Assembly (NCBI GenBank): GCA_949825025.1
Contig: OX463782.1
Location: 33,761,351 to 33,825,350, forward strand
Direction: 5' to 3'
Length of the DNA stretch: 64,000 bases
Source: Siphlonurus alternatus
Taxonomy: Eukaryota; Arthropoda; Insecta; Ephemeroptera; Siphlonuridae
In this document: positions 1-11,648 of the stretch, one piece after another
Layout of the letters: each line of letters starts with the position of its first letter
Numbering within the stretch: position 1 is the first letter of the stretch
Made by a program: the position numbers and the translations under genes
The notes under the pieces: model-generated
Told to the model about the DNA's origin: nothing
The model's input: only the letters and a program-made list of their open reading frames with translations
Database searches by the model: none

Positions 1-755
1 TGGAATTACAACAATCGTCAAATTAGCTCTGAATTTTTTCGGAATTTTTTAACCGTTGGTTTAATTATAATTAATTTATTTAAATGAGAATTTTGTATCC
101 TTCCAATGTTAAATTTGTTAATTAGCATTGCAAAAAAACTATACAACAGATTCTTCTACTTTTTTTTTTTACTAAAACCTAATTTTTTAGACTATTTTTC
201 TGGATTGTTTTCATATATTTTGAACCGTGGCGATGATCGTTTCCTATATGTGATGAGAAATGTGGCAACGTTCTCAAGGACTGATGTCACCACCCCCTCC
301 TAAAAAATTATTCGCATTCCAATGCAAACAGTGTTGCCACTATAGCCATGCCTCTTGACTTTGACAGACAAATTCTCAGGTTATACCTTAAAAGTATCCA
401 CAATTTATATAAAAAGGGCATTAAGAGTGATTACAAAAGTAGTGCGATAAATATTGGGAATAATTCCTATACTTGTTTCCTTGTTCTTCACAAGTATTTT
501 ATTTTATTTATTTATTTATTTCACCCGTGTCGATACAGTAATATATACATAAAAAAAAACAGCAACAAAAAGTAAGATAAAAATAATAAGACATACTAAA
601 AAGAAAAGAAAAAATAATAATAATATGAGTATGACACAAATTTGCAGGTGAGGACCAATACAGTAGCACCATAATGGCACCATAACACAAGAAGTGGTAT
701 TGATCCAATGACATATAAGTAGCCAATAATTGGCGTTGTCAAAAATTAAATTATT
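1..755. other. AT-rich intergenic DNA
   Basis: This stretch is AT-rich with homopolymer runs. The short open frames on both strands have low-complexity, Lys/Phe/Tyr/Ile-rich translations and no motif I recognise. I see no splice-bounded exon or RNA gene here. Confidence 0.5.
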
Positions 756-866
756 AAACAGAGTCTTGAAGATGTCTCTTTAAACATAAAGAGAAAGATG
801 ACGGTGGTTGTGAAACACTATCATCTTTCTCTTTATGTTTAAAGAGACATCTTCAAGACTCTGTTT
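756..866. repeat. Perfect 46-bp-arm hairpin (MITE-like)
   Basis: Positions 756-801 and 821-866 are exact reverse complements (46 bp), with a 19-nt loop. The arms start AAACAGAGTCTTGAAGATG. Perfect arms imply a recent fold-back insertion or an inverted duplication. No coding capacity. Confidence 0.85.
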
Positions 867-1153
867 GAGTATCAACAGTTTTTGATTTTATTTTTAAAAC
901 TTGCAATTCGTTTGGAATTTATATACTATGCAACAAATATCCATAATATGTAGTTTAATTATCAGCTGTGTTACCATACAAAAATAGTAAAAAGAAATTA
1001 GCAAAATATTCAAATATTATAAAATTTATTTTCTTATTTTGGCAACTAGAAGAGATGAACAGCTAGTGCAAAAAATGGTGTACAATGCAGAAAATTAATG
1101 AATTATTGAAGTTTTTTATCAGTACATTTCAATATAATGATTAATGAGCTTAT

Positions 1154-1588
1154 GGGGTTTCATTTTTTTACTGGCTCAATCGAAAAAGGAGGTTAAAAAT
1201 TATCCCTTTGAATTTTTTGCAATTTTTTTTTAGCACTGCATCAAAATGGAAATTAAAAATGTCTCTTGACCTGGAGGCTCCATCCGACACGCCTAAGTAT
1301 TACATTCTTTGGTTCAACTATATAACACTTGTAAAAAATTATTGTACTGTTGCTTGTTTATTAAAAATTATTATTTGTTTCCATAGCAACGAGATTGTTT
1401 AGAAGCATTACATAGTTGACCCAAAGAATGTAATGACATCATAGACATGGCGAATGGAACCTCCAGGTCAAGAGACATTTTTAATCTCCATTTTAGGTAT
1501 GATGCAGTGCTAAAAAAAATCTCAAAAAAATCTAAGAGCTATTTTTTGACCTCGTCGTTTGATTGAGCCAGTAAAAAAATTAAACCCC
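1154..1588. mobile_element. Fold-back MITE with imperfect ~170-bp arms
   Basis: The left arm (about 1154-1320) and right arm (about 1405-1588) are imperfect inverted copies. They share GGGGTTT at the outer ends, TTTTTTTACTGGCTCAATC, an AGCACTGCAT block and GACCTGGAGG with GTCTCTTGACC. The spacer is AT-rich. A diverged part-copy of the same family lies near 22,255-22,440. Non-coding; class unknown. Confidence 0.75.
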
Positions 1589-2276
1589 GTAAACCCATTC
1601 TTAAAATTTGTGATTTTGTTGAAAACAATACGTTGGGTGTCTACGATTTTTGTACTCACGCCACTTTTTCTTTGAGAAAACTTCTTTGATTTTGGCGATG
1701 GGAATTTTCCTTTCTGCAGTGCTCGGCTTGTCAAGATCCTGGAGGCCGGAGACGGCTAGAAAACACATAGGGAGATTAACGCATAATATTAATGCTTCTA
1801 TACTGTAAAGCCACAGAAAACTGAATTTGCCACCCCTACCTACTTTCAATAAAGTACCGGTAAGCGTAAATAATTCTAAATTTTGTATAAAGTATTTTGA
1901 AAATTTGTGTTATGATTTCAAGTAAAAAATCATAATTAATGTTTTAACTGTTTTAAGTCAAGTCAGCTAATTTTGCGATGTACCCACCGTCCTATTAATA
2001 TTACCGGTACCTATGTAAAAAAACAAAAAAAAAATCTAAATTGATTTTGACGTAAAAGAAATTAAGTTCTTGCTTGATTATCAGAAGACCCCTCAATGAG
2101 AGGGAGTAGGAGATATTTTCAAAATCTATAGCTTTAGGTTACTGAGAAGAAGTTCAAAATTTCTAACATGGAACTTTCTCGGTGGGGAATACTTGAAGTC
2201 TCCATTGCCTGCATGCGCTGGTTTATTAAATTTATACTACTGTACAAATTAAGGAAAATAAACCATTTAGGTTGTG
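1589..2276. other. Unannotated AT-rich DNA
   Basis: Short minus-strand open frames around 1522-1849 show no recognisable domain. I see no convincing exon or repeat structure. Confidence 0.4.
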
Positions 2277-2484
2277 ATAATCTTATTAAAAGAAATAATA
2301 ATATCGGAAGAAGATTCTACTTCTTCTTGTGACTGAAGAAGCATCTCCACGATGCGAAACGTTTCAAAAATGTAAAAACTTTCGAGTGAACCTCTGTGAC
2401 CGCAAGAATTTCCACCTGCTGTGACTCTTTCGATCGGTAAGGCCTTGCTGGTTATTCCTATCCTTTTCTTTTAATAAGATTATA
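2277..2484. mobile_element. 208-bp TIR element with hammerhead-like / Penelope-like 3' motif
   Basis: The ends are 20-bp inverted repeats (ATAATCTTATTAAAAGAAA and its complement). A 16-bp direct repeat, TTATACTACTGTACAA, occurs near 2229 and again at the right end. Inside, CTGAAGA (2333-2339), a 5-bp stem GCATC/GATGC (2341-2345 with 2351-2355) and GAAA (2356-2359) resemble a hammerhead ribozyme core. A motif of this type is known from Penelope-like retroelements. There is one extra A (2340) before stem II, and no clear stem III partner, so activity is doubtful. Confidence 0.45.
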
Positions 2485-2882
2485 CTACTGTACAAGGTAT
2501 TATTGAAATAATTACTGAAAAAGGAGCAGCTGTTGTACAGTAAAAATAGAGCTGCTTCTGTTCATCGTGCTGTACAGTGCTCTTGCTGAACACTCCTCTC
2601 AGGGAACATGTCATAGTATTGACCTCGTATTGAAAACCTTGTTTGAGTCAGTATGACTTGGTATACATACATACTGGTAATGCAATTTAGAAACTCTAAT
2701 GTATTACAAATAAGACATATTTTTACTCACACAGGAAAAAACCATCAGATAATGACGTCAATGAATGATTATATAATTTTGTGCCTGTTTTTCAGATAAA
2801 ATTTTACTAATGTTGTCATAAAATGATTTCAAGTAGTAAATTCCCCCAAGTACAGTACATAGCAGGTCTTAGTTTTACCATG
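2485..2882. other. Unannotated intergenic DNA
   Basis: AT-rich with several TACTGTACA-type short palindromes. No gene or larger repeat was recognised. Confidence 0.4.
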
Positions 2883-2978
2883 AGACTAGACGGCGCCGAA
2901 TATATCAGCCAATGAAAAGACTGGAATGGCAGCTGGCTAGCCTTTCGTTGGCTGATATATTCAGCGCCGTCTAGTCTA
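2883..2978. repeat. ~96-bp near-perfect hairpin
   Basis: The arms 2883-2919 and 2942-2978 are nearly perfect inverted repeats (AGACTAGACGGCGCC outer end, TATATCAGCCAA inside) around a spacer of roughly 22 nt. It is compatible with a tiny MITE. It lies directly beside the (ATT)n tail of the neighbouring retroelement fragment. Confidence 0.75.
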
Positions 2979-2987
2979 CTGAACTGA

Positions 2988-3590
2988 CTAATAATAATAA
3001 AATTAACGCGGCTAATGTGGCTACGCCACGGTAGCTCGCGAAGGGTTTGCTTGTCTCAAAACCCTCTTGAACAACTCATAACTCTCTGCTTCAACAACTT
3101 CTGCCTTCAGCAAATTCCACTCTCTTACAGTCCTGTTAATGAAGGAATAATTTCCCACATCACTTCTACTGCCGACAAAATCCAACTTCCAACTGTGATC
3201 ACTCCTTCCAATGTAAACACCTCTCTTAATACGAGAGCTCAACTTCCTCCAACCCTCACTATTTCTTGTTATTTTATACATAACACCAAGTCTACAATTT
3301 CTCCTTCTCTCCTCCAGCAACTCCCACCCTAACTTATCAATCATCGCAGTTACAATCTCAAACTCTTTTCTGACCTCCTTTCCATCTCCCACCAACTTCC
3401 ATCTTCCCATACGCCCCATAACTCTTCTCGCTGCTCTTCTCAGCACCCCCCAACACTCCTGTATGGATCCCAAACACTGCATCCATACTCAAGCATCGGT
3501 CTCACCATGGCTCTATAAGCGCTATCTCTCACGAACATACTATACATACTGTCTAGTCTGATCTATTATACTGCAGTAATGTATTTGTAT
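2988..3590 (-). pseudogene. 5'-truncated non-LTR retrotransposon, RT C-terminus and 3' end
   Basis: On the minus strand a 153-codon open stretch (3482 down to 3021) reads as the C-terminal tail of a non-LTR reverse transcriptase. It has the ARRVMGRMGR and LGVMYKITRN blocks, a WKLDFVGSRSDVG block and NRTVREWN. The same blocks occur at the 3' end of the fuller element at 4205-7140. Homology begins near 3535, so all endonuclease and catalytic RT parts are missing. The 3' end is GCGTTAATT followed by (ATT)n at 2988-3002. This is a typical dead-on-arrival 5'-truncated copy of the CR1/Jockey group; the 5' limit is approximate. Confidence 0.85.
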
Positions 3591-3784
3591 TTCATGACTA
3601 CATTCATTACATTATTGGGGGGGGGGGGGGTCTGCTTGTGTTGAGAGCCGGTCTGTATCCTCAAAAAGCTCACAAAACTTCACACATTCACGGACTGTAG
3701 CCTTATGTACTGCACGGCAACATGTCAAATGATTTGGCTTTGTAGCATAGAATGCAAGAATGCCAAGGGCAAAGTAGAATTCAG

Positions 3785-4197
3785 GATGCTTAAAGTGAAT
3801 ACTTTTTTTAGATATTCTGGTAGCTGTGAATTATTTTGTTATCCCTGTGGCTCAATATTTTCGTACATTGGCTAGTTATTTTACAATTAATTTTTTAGTA
3901 AAAAAATTGAGTTGTAGGTTCGTTGGTTGCTTCAAACCAGCGCGCGGCAGCAGCAGTCGCTGATATGACGAGAATCTCCCGCGAATTGGGGGAACCCCCC
4001 GGGAACTTCCTCTCGCCCCCTTCTTGACGTATCAGCGACTGCTGCTACCGCGCGCCGGTTTAAAGCAACCACGAACCTATAACTAAATTTTTTTACTAAA
4101 AAATTAATTGTAAAATAACTAGCCATCGTAAGAAAATATTGAGACACATAATTCACAGCTACCAGAATATCTAAAAAAAGTAATCACTTTGGTACCC
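3785..4197. mobile_element. Fold-back MITE, ~190-bp arms, GC-rich centre
   Basis: The left arm (about 3785-3975) and right arm (about 4020-4197) are inverted copies. Both contain a GATATTCTGGTAGCTGTGAA block, TTTACAATTAATTTTTTAGT and a GC-rich GCAGTCGCTGATA block. The outer ends read GCTTAAAG/CTTTAAGC. The centre is GC-rich. No coding capacity. It abuts the 5' edge of the non-LTR element. Confidence 0.8.
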
Positions 4198-4204
4198 CTT
4201 TAAG

Positions 4205-7140
4205 CTCTACAGATGATGATGAAAGTTTGAGGATAATGGAGGTAAATGCTAGGAGTTTGCTTAGTAAGTTGACGTTACTTACTACAAAAATGGAGTTGTA
4301 TAGCCCTGATGTGGTGGTGGTGGTGGTGGAATCTTGTTTGGATAATGATGTTTTGGATTCAGAGTTGATGTTGGCGGCTTATGATATTTTTAGACGGGAT
4401 AGAAATAGAGCTGGGGGGAGGGGGGGGATTCTTGTGGCAATTCGGAAGCAGTTTAAGGGAAGGGTTGTTTGGGTTGATTCGGACTGTGAGTTGATTGGGG
4501 TGGAAATTGTAGTGAATGCAGAAAAGATGATGATTATTGCTGGGTATAGACCAAGAGATGATAATGCGGTGAATAATTTAGTATTGCAGCGTCTGTTAAG
4601 TCGGTTGGATGACTTAAGTCCTCTGCATTCAGTGATGATTGTTGGTGATTTTAATTTACCGAGAGTGGATTGGGAGGACAGAAGGGAGGTTGGGGGTTTG
4701 GAATGTCAAAGATTAGTGGCAAAAATTTTAAATAGATTTCGTGCAAGTGGTTGAGGAGGTTACTCGGAAGCATTATACGGGTGCTGAAAATATTTTGGAT
4801 GTGGTTTTGGTGAGGCCGGTTGATATGTGGATAAATTCGCAGGTTGTTGATGGAATTAGTGATCACAAGATTCCGATTGTTGATTTTAAGGTTGGGAAGT
4901 CTCCTTGCTTCGAGCAGAAAAAGAGGAAAAGATGGTTTTACGGGAAAGCGGATGTTGCTAAGTTGGAAGCTGAGTTGAGTGATAGGTTTGAGTCTTGGAA
5001 GGATGAAGGTTTAAGTGTTAATGAATTATGGGAGTCATATGATGATATTTGTAATGAGTTGAGGGAGAGTTGTGTACCCTCAAAAATGGTGGCAGATGGT
5101 TGCGATCCGCTGCAGTTTAATAAGGAAGTTAGGTGTAGGAAACGACAGTTGCGTAGGGTGTATAGGCGTTATAAAAGAGGTGAGGTTAGGAAGGGGGCTT
5201 TGGTTGAGGCGGAGATGCAGTTAAATAATGCAAAGAAGGTAGCGGAAGATTGTTTTATGCAGAAAATGTTTGATGAGAGGGATGTTGAGGGGAGTAGAAG
5301 AAGGATGTTCAGACATATTAAAACCTTTAGGAAGGCAGGAAATGATATTCCAGTCTTGAAGGATAATTTAGGTGTTCATGTTTCGGAGGTTGAGAAGGCT
5401 AATGCATGTGCTCGGCAGTATAAGTCTGTTTTTCAGCATCCTGCGGAGCAGGGAGTGGTTGCTGATGGTTTGAGGCTTGAGCAGCAGATTGATGAGGAGG
5501 GCGGTTCCGGTTTTGGTGCTGGTAGGGGTAGGCAGTTTAGGGTTCGTTTTAAAGATGTGAGGAGAGCATTGATGTCTTTAGTAAAGGGGAAAGCGTCGGG
5601 TCCTGATGATATTTCTAGTGCATTTTTAAAACTTAGTGTTGGTTTGCATTGTAAGTATCAAGTTCATTTATTTAGAGTGATACTTGCGTCGGGGAAGATA
5701 CCTGATGCTTGGAGGGAGGCTTGGGTGGTCCCGATTTACAAGGGGGGTTCTAAGTGTGAGCCTAAAAATTATAGACCCATCAGTTTGACATCAGTTGTGT
5801 CTAAGGTGTTAGAAAAGGTTGTTGTTAAATTTGTGTCGGGGGATCTGGAGAAAGCGAAATTCTTTGGTGATCACCAGCATGGTTTTCGTAATCATTTCTC
5901 TTGTGAGACTCAATTGGCAGGTTTTGTGCAGGAGTTGGCTGATGCTTTGGACAGTGGAGGTGAGATTCATGCTGTTTTTCTTGATTTTGAGAAGGCTTTT
6001 GATAAGGTGCCTCATGGGAAACTAATTGAGAAGGTGAGGCGTTGTTTGGTGGATGAAAGGTTGGTGTCCTTGATTGAGGATTTCTTAAGGGATAGGGTGC
6101 AGAGAGTTAGGGTGGGGGAGGCATACTCGGAGTATATTGCTGTTTCCTCGGGAGTTCCGCAGGGTAGTGTCTTGGGTCCATTGTTGTTTTTGATTTTTAT
6201 TGAAGATTTGTCTGATGGAGTGAGGTCAAAGATGAGGTTGTTTGCAGATGATAGTGTTGTTTATAGGAAAATAGAAGGTGAGGGTGATGTGGCTCGTCTG
6301 CAAGAGGATCTTAATACTGTGTGTCGGTGGGTTATTGATAATGATATGAGGTTGAATGTCTCTAAATGCTGTGTTGTTGTGTTTAGCAGGAAGAGACGTA
6401 AGAGAGATGTGCAGTATTTACTTCATGATGAGTTGTTGAAACAGGATGAAAAGTATATATATTTGGGTGTAGTCGTTCATAGTAAATTAATGTGGAATGA
6501 GCATATTAAATATGTCACATCTAAGGGAAGGAGGTGTTTGGAGTTTGTCATGAGAAATCTTAAGGGTACCAGTAGGATAGTTAATGATAATGCGTACATT
6601 ATAGAGCTTTAGTGAGACCAGTGCTTGAATATGGTTGCTGTGTTTGGGACCCATATAGATGTGTGGGGGTGAAGGAGTTGGAGAAGGTTCAGCGGAGAGC
6701 AGCAAGAAGGGTTACAGGTCGTGTGGGAAGGTTTCAGTTTGTGGGGGATGGTGCTGATTTTGGGTTAGTGTGTCTGCTTTAATTGAGAATTTGGGGTGGG
6801 AGTCGTTGGAGTTAAGAAGGAAAAATTGTAGACTTGGTGTTATGTATAAGATAACAAGAAATTGTGAGGGTTGGGAAGAGTTGAGTGGTCGTGTGATGAG
6901 AGCAGGTTATATTGGAAGAAATGATCATGGATGGAAGTTGGAGTGTGTTGGATGTAGGAGTGATGTGGGAAAGTTTTCTTTTGTAAACAGGACGGTGAGG
7001 GAGTGGAATGCGTTGGCAGCAGATGTTGCTGAGGCGGAGAGTTTTGATTTGTTTAAAATTTTTTTGAGAGTTGGTGAACATTCGCGAGCCACCGTGGCGT
7101 TGCCACATTTGCTGCGTTAATATTATTATTATTATTATAA
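4205..7140 (+). mobile_element. Non-LTR retrotransposon (CR1/Jockey-like), nearly full ORF2, decayed
   Basis: It contains an APE-type endonuclease, reverse transcriptase and C-terminal tail, then a 3' end GCGTTAAT with an (ATT)n tail at about 7117-7140. No ORF1 is seen upstream, where it meets a MITE, so the copy is 5'-truncated. A second, shorter copy lies inverted at 2988-3590 with the same 3' end and tail, which fits reverse transcription primed at a 3' microsatellite. I assign it to the CR1/L2/Jockey group by motif style only; the exact clade is not determined. Confidence 0.85.
4227..7120 (+). pseudogene. ORF2 polyprotein: APE endonuclease + reverse transcriptase, frameshifted
   Basis: The endonuclease is read from 4227. 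It shows EVNARSLLSK near the start, an ES in place of the usual ET metal-binding motif, the GDFNLPRVDW motif and, after a frame change near 4740, GISDHK (the SDH motif). The open frame 4741-6612 then carries reverse transcriptase: RPISLTSVVSKVLE, FLDFEKAFDKVPHGK, SSGVPQGSVLGPLLF and the catalytic LFADDS (FADD) motif. The tail continues in other frames: an LVRPVLEYG block from about 6607, and LGWESLELRRKNCRLG from about 6770 to 7120. So there are about three frameshifts (near 4740, 6605 and 6770). It would once have nicked target DNA and copied its own RNA. The key RT motifs are intact but the protein cannot be made as one chain. Confidence 0.9.
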
Positions 7141-8689
7141 CAACATATAAGTTGAAAGGTATGCCTGTGATCAGAATATGAAATAAAATGTGTAGCAAAT
7201 ATCTTTGGTAGGAATTTTAACATTCTAGACATGCTGGTTCCTGTAATTTTGTCATTTATGCATACATGAATTTTACACGTACAGTACAGTATTATGCATA
7301 CACTCAATCGAGGGGTATCGGGCATCACCCCAAAGGCGGGCATTATCACGTTTTTATAGCTATTGTTGTAATTAACTTTATATTTACTCACAAAAATTGA
7401 ATTACTTGTTCCTTTTTTACACTATTTTATCATTTTTTTACTAATTGAAGTTAAATTTCCATTGAAAACACGATATTTTTGTTACCGAAATGCCATAATT
7501 TACGAAAATGACGATTTCTAGTTAAACAGCTGATTTTCAAATTTTTCACATTTAAGCTTTCAAGACGCGCGAAACACGTAGAAGTCGTATTTTTTGGCAT
7601 AAATATATTGAGAATAATATTGTTAATAACTTCCTATGAGTTATTAGTTATTTTTTTCAGTGGTAAATATGATTGCGTGGTATTAAATTGTGAGTCCACT
7701 TCTGGTATCCTTGCTACAAATCTCGTGTGAAGTGGGCTTGTGATTTTACTTTGAAATGAAAACTTGTTTTTTGTGACAGAAACCTTATAACAATGCTAAA
7801 TGAGGATTATTAGGCCTAAATTCAGTAAGATAGGTATAAAATATTGATAGAAGAAGTTTAAATCTTAAAGTTACAAAAAGGGACACTTCTTGTCGCTTCT
7901 TGACTTCAGACATGGATCGAACGTCCCACTTCACTAACTCTGTTAAAGTAGCTGCATGATGTGATCATCATGTTGCACGTTGCACTATACATATAATTAC
8001 AAGACAGTTTTTTTAATTGTCTCCAGTCAACAAAATTTACTTACCTAAAAACATCAGATCAAGCAATTATTGTTTAAGCATATGGCATTATTATAATGGA
8101 CAAACTGCATGTTTTTTTATTGCATATTATTATGGATACAAAACCTTCATTTATGTATGAACTGTATTTTTTTTAATTGTTTTAGTCCTCTGGCACCCTT
8201 TAAAATTGTGTTGCAACACGCTGTGTTGTTACACTTGTTTAACGCCTTTTTCTGTGCTTACGCGTTAAATAGATCCATGACTCTGACGTACCGTTTCTTT
8301 GCTTTACAGCTTGATTTTAACGGTGCTAGAGAATTCAATACAAAATTCTTGAAAAAAATCTTTAAGATATGAATAAATTCTTTATCCAAATATGCAATAA
8401 AAAATGCTGCAGGTTATCCAAGGAAAACAATAACTTTTTATCACCCATGGCTAAGACACCCTTGTTGCCAAGACCGACTAACTCCATCAATGGGTAACTG
8501 ACAAAGACGCCAAGGTGCTGGGTCTCCCCAAAGAGTTCAACGGCTCTCTCTTGGTCAGTGACCCTTGTTGCTCCCACCGTCAAACTCCCCAACTCCTAGT
8601 AGGCAAAGGACGAAGGCACCCAGATGCTGGGTCACCCCTGCCAAGGTGAACGGCAAAATGGCTCAGCCTGTGACCGTTGTCGCTTATAA
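7141..8689. other. AT-rich DNA without recognised gene
   Basis: No domain-bearing frame is seen. From about 8440 to 8690 there is a GC-richer stretch with a diverged internal duplication (ACTCC...GGTGCTGGGTC-type and ACTCC...GATGCTGGGTC-type blocks), of unknown origin, next to the SINE at 8690. The left end of a possible 4-kb TIR element is at 7301. Confidence 0.4.
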
Positions 8690-9080
8690 TTTTTTTTTAA
8701 TATACAAGGATACACCCCTAAGAGCTTACAGCTCGCGGCGGGGTACTGGGTAGGGATAAGGTAGGGAACGGATAGTGCATGGCCACGGCCTGCATGCTTA
8801 TGCGTCCCAGCATTCGCTGAAGTGAGACTGAGGGAACCGTGGAAAACCTCAGTCAGGACGGACACCTCTACTTTTTCTCAATGGACCAAAGCGATGTCCA
8901 AAGCCTGGGGAACCACACACAAGTGCATCACTGCACTGGGTGGAAAGCGAGATGAATTTACCCCAGGGAGGGAGCAGCGTATTTTTTACTTGAAACGGTC
9001 ACCCATCCAAGTACTAACCATGTTCGACGTAGCCTGACTTCGGTGATCTAACAAGAACCGGTCAATGCACTGCGCCACGC
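8690..9080 (-). mobile_element. 5S-rRNA-derived SINE, copy 1
   Basis: Read on the minus strand from about 9080, the head (9080 to about 8995) resembles 5S rRNA. It keeps the segment GGTTAGTACTTGGATGGG plus TGACC (the 5S box C region, near 9018-8997), preceded by a degenerate box A. A conserved middle segment (CCGTCCTGACTGAGG and CACGGTTCCCTCAGTC) follows, then a tail ending GTGTATCCTTG and A-rich DNA. The internal 5S promoter would give RNA polymerase III transcription, with a partner LINE supplying mobility. It is not a functional 5S gene, because the head diverges and is joined to unrelated sequence. Confidence 0.8.
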
Positions 9081-9944
9081 TTGACCTTGCTTGAGACCTA
9101 ATTTGCTTGAAGACAACTATTTGTGTTTAGAGTCTGCATAAAAAATTGTGACAAAATATTGAAGGTGTATATTATATTATATTATACCTTTTTAAATCTC
9201 TCAAGCAACACTAACTTATTCATTATTTTGATTTTTCTTTTTCATTATTATTATTATGTTATTTTTTATCACACCATAATTGGATTTTACCTGTAATGAG
9301 AGTGTAAATTTAAGTTGAGGTTCAGGGGAGGGGGAGGAAAAAAAAAAAAAAAAAAAGAACACAAAAACTCACCACGCATTGCAGGCAGTAAATTTTAAAA
9401 ATCAGCGAAATTATGATTGAATCATAATGCATGCAGCTTCAACTCTGAAGATACTGTAACTTTAAATATAGGCACGACCACCTCCAGGTAACCAACATAG
9501 CGTAACTGAGAAATGGGGAGCCAGTAAGCATCAAAATCAGTCCATGTGAGGCACAAGGAGTAAGTATCTACCTCTACTAGCTGAGAGGCAGTGAGCCACC
9601 AGCTCTTTTACCTCTGCTCAGCCAAGTTGTGAACCCGCTGCATTTACATCTCAAAATTTAATATATATATAAGACGCACCGAGGTATACAAAATATTAAG
9701 AAAACAAAAAGGGTTATGGTGCAGTAATTATGTTTGGCTAGGACACCAATTAAGACTTATTCCATACTGTCTGAAACTATAAATACATAAAATGTGTAAT
9801 AAAAAATATTATGATAAATTAATAATAATATAAATTTTGCACAAAATTAACAAAAATTGTTCTTTTTGTTATAATTAATTCTAGTTTATTTTTTTTTTTT
9901 TAATAAAACACTATTGGGTACTTCTATTTACTAATTACATACTA
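9081..9944. other. AT-rich intergenic DNA
   Basis: It contains an A-run near 9338, a TATAT tract at 9660 and a moderately GC-richer stretch (about 9470-9660) with no motif I recognise. No gene is supported. Confidence 0.4.
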
Positions 9945-10287
9945 CTTTGAAACCCCAAACCTTCCGAAACCCTAACTTGAGCGTTTCGCGGGCTCTTCCG
10001 GAACGGGAGCAGCCACGGCCTTGCAAATCCATCCCGGCATTTGCTGCGACTGAGGGAAACGTGGAAACCTCAGCCAGGACGGACGCTACAGTTTTTGTCA
10101 ATGAACCGGAAGTGCAATGGTTCAAAGCCAGGGGAACCACATAGAGTGGAAAAGCGCAACGATTTACCCTTGGGTGGGAAACGTGCATGTTTTTTGTTGA
10201 AAATGGTCACCCATCCAACTATTAACCACGCTCAACGTTGCTTGTCTTCGGTGATCTGACGAGACCCGGTCAAGTGCACTACGCCAG
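9945..10287 (-). mobile_element. 5S-rRNA-derived SINE, copy 2 (different 3' tail)
   Basis: The minus strand from about 10287 shows the same 5S-like head (GATGGGTGACC at about 10215-10203 and the GATCACCGAAG block) and the same middle segment (CTGAGGTTTCCACGTTTCCC). The 3' part after GGCCGTGGC differs from copies 1 and 3. It ends with a run GGAAGAGCCCGCGAAACG and GGGTTTCGGAAGG. This points to a second SINE subfamily sharing head and core but using another tail, possibly another partner LINE. Confidence 0.75.
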
Positions 10288-11648
10288 TTTAATAATATAC
10301 ACTTTTTATTATATTTATGCTCTGTCTGTGTTGTATCTTGCAGGAACTAAAAACATTTGCTTAGCTGAGGGGCCGGGGAAAAATATATAATGCATGATAA
10401 TTATATATTTTTTGGTGGAAAATTTTCAGTGTTAATAAAAAATCCCATAAGAGTTTTTTATGATGTTCTCACAGAAACTTGGTTGGGTTATGAAATTATT
10501 TTCAACGTTATTCGGTGGAAGCTCGGGCCACAGAAAACACGGCTATACTTTTTCATACGGCCATTCCACAAATTTTCATTCAATAGATCAGATCATATGG
10601 GTTTTTATCAGGTATAAAGTCCTCATGCTAGCTATAAGACGACACGTCCTCTCCAACATAATTATATAAGATTTTTTCTTTGAAAAAATTATGAGGTGGA
10701 AATTTTGGATTTCAGTTCCATATAATGTACTAAAACTATTTTTAGAAAAAAACTAAATTAATTTTTATGGGAAAATTGACGTGCCGTCGCTGTTACTTTA
10801 GCAATTAATCTTGAACTTATGGAAGGTTAATTATTTAATTAAGTAATATTTAATTAATTTGTAGAGCAATAAATAGTAGAATTCAATTAAATAATGTAAA
10901 AAAAAATCTAAGTATGCTTTAATAACGTAAGCATTAAGTGAAACTAAAATTTGTCCATTTGAAAAATAAATCCTTTCTGTAGAAATTCAAAAATTTGCCG
11001 CCAAATCAGTTTCCCGCGCAATGCGCAATGCCCGAAACACACGCGAGTGTTTTTCCGATTATCATATGATCCGACCCGATTTAGGAAAGATGGCGTCTTC
11101 AATTTACCTTATTTCACTCGCAAATTTATGCCGTCTTGAGTTTATTTCTAGAAATTAAAAGTATACCATCATGTAGAGCAACATTTAGGGTACTAACAAA
11201 AGTAATGACGTTATTGTAAGTACTGTAATATAAGAAATATGAGATTAGAACTGAGTGAACATCCTTAACGAGTCCGATACCCCCCGATTGAGTGTACATC
11301 CATCCATAAGCAGGGAATTCTACTTTGTAGTGGCTGTGGGGGTGAAGATTCTTTTATTTATATTGTATGCATATGTAGGGTAGGAAGAGTAGGGAAACGA
11401 GAGTAGGCATACGTAAATGGGCGGAACTGGCGGGAGACAGCAAAAGTTGTTTACGGTATGCATACTGGCTATAATACACACGTAACAGACTTCATGTATG
11501 CACACTGACAAACTGCAAGCTACATTACGTTTCTGTGAAGCATTATGCATAGCATCCTAGAATAGAAATTCTAGAACTCTATGCGTTATCTAAAGTGTCC
11601 CTTTAAAAAATACAATGCATAGTTGACGAAGATGAACAGCAAACTTAC
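10288..11648. other. AT-rich intergenic DNA
   Basis: No domain-bearing frame is seen. A possible promoter-like patch with AAGATGGCGTC (about 11088) follows GC-richer DNA at 10990-11060. I do not call a gene from it. Confidence 0.35.

Larger units (their letters stand above)
7301..11294. mobile_element. Possible 4.0-kb TIR element, non-coding
   Basis: 7301-7321 (CACTCAATCGAGGGGTATCG...) and the complement of 11274-11294 match at 20 of 21 bases, and both are flanked by TA. The interior has no transposase frame and holds two minus-strand 5S-type SINE copies. It may be an old non-autonomous Tc1/mariner-type element enlarged by insertions. The similarity does not extend inward, so a chance or unrelated pair cannot be excluded. 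Confidence 0.4.

Noticed and set aside
3015..3332. 105-codon plus-strand frame
   Set aside because: It is antisense to the reverse transcriptase fragment, whose minus-strand reading matches the fuller element.
8990..9080. A functional 5S rRNA gene
   Set aside because: Only the promoter region is 5S-like. The 3' part is replaced by SINE body, and two other copies have the same chimaeric structure.
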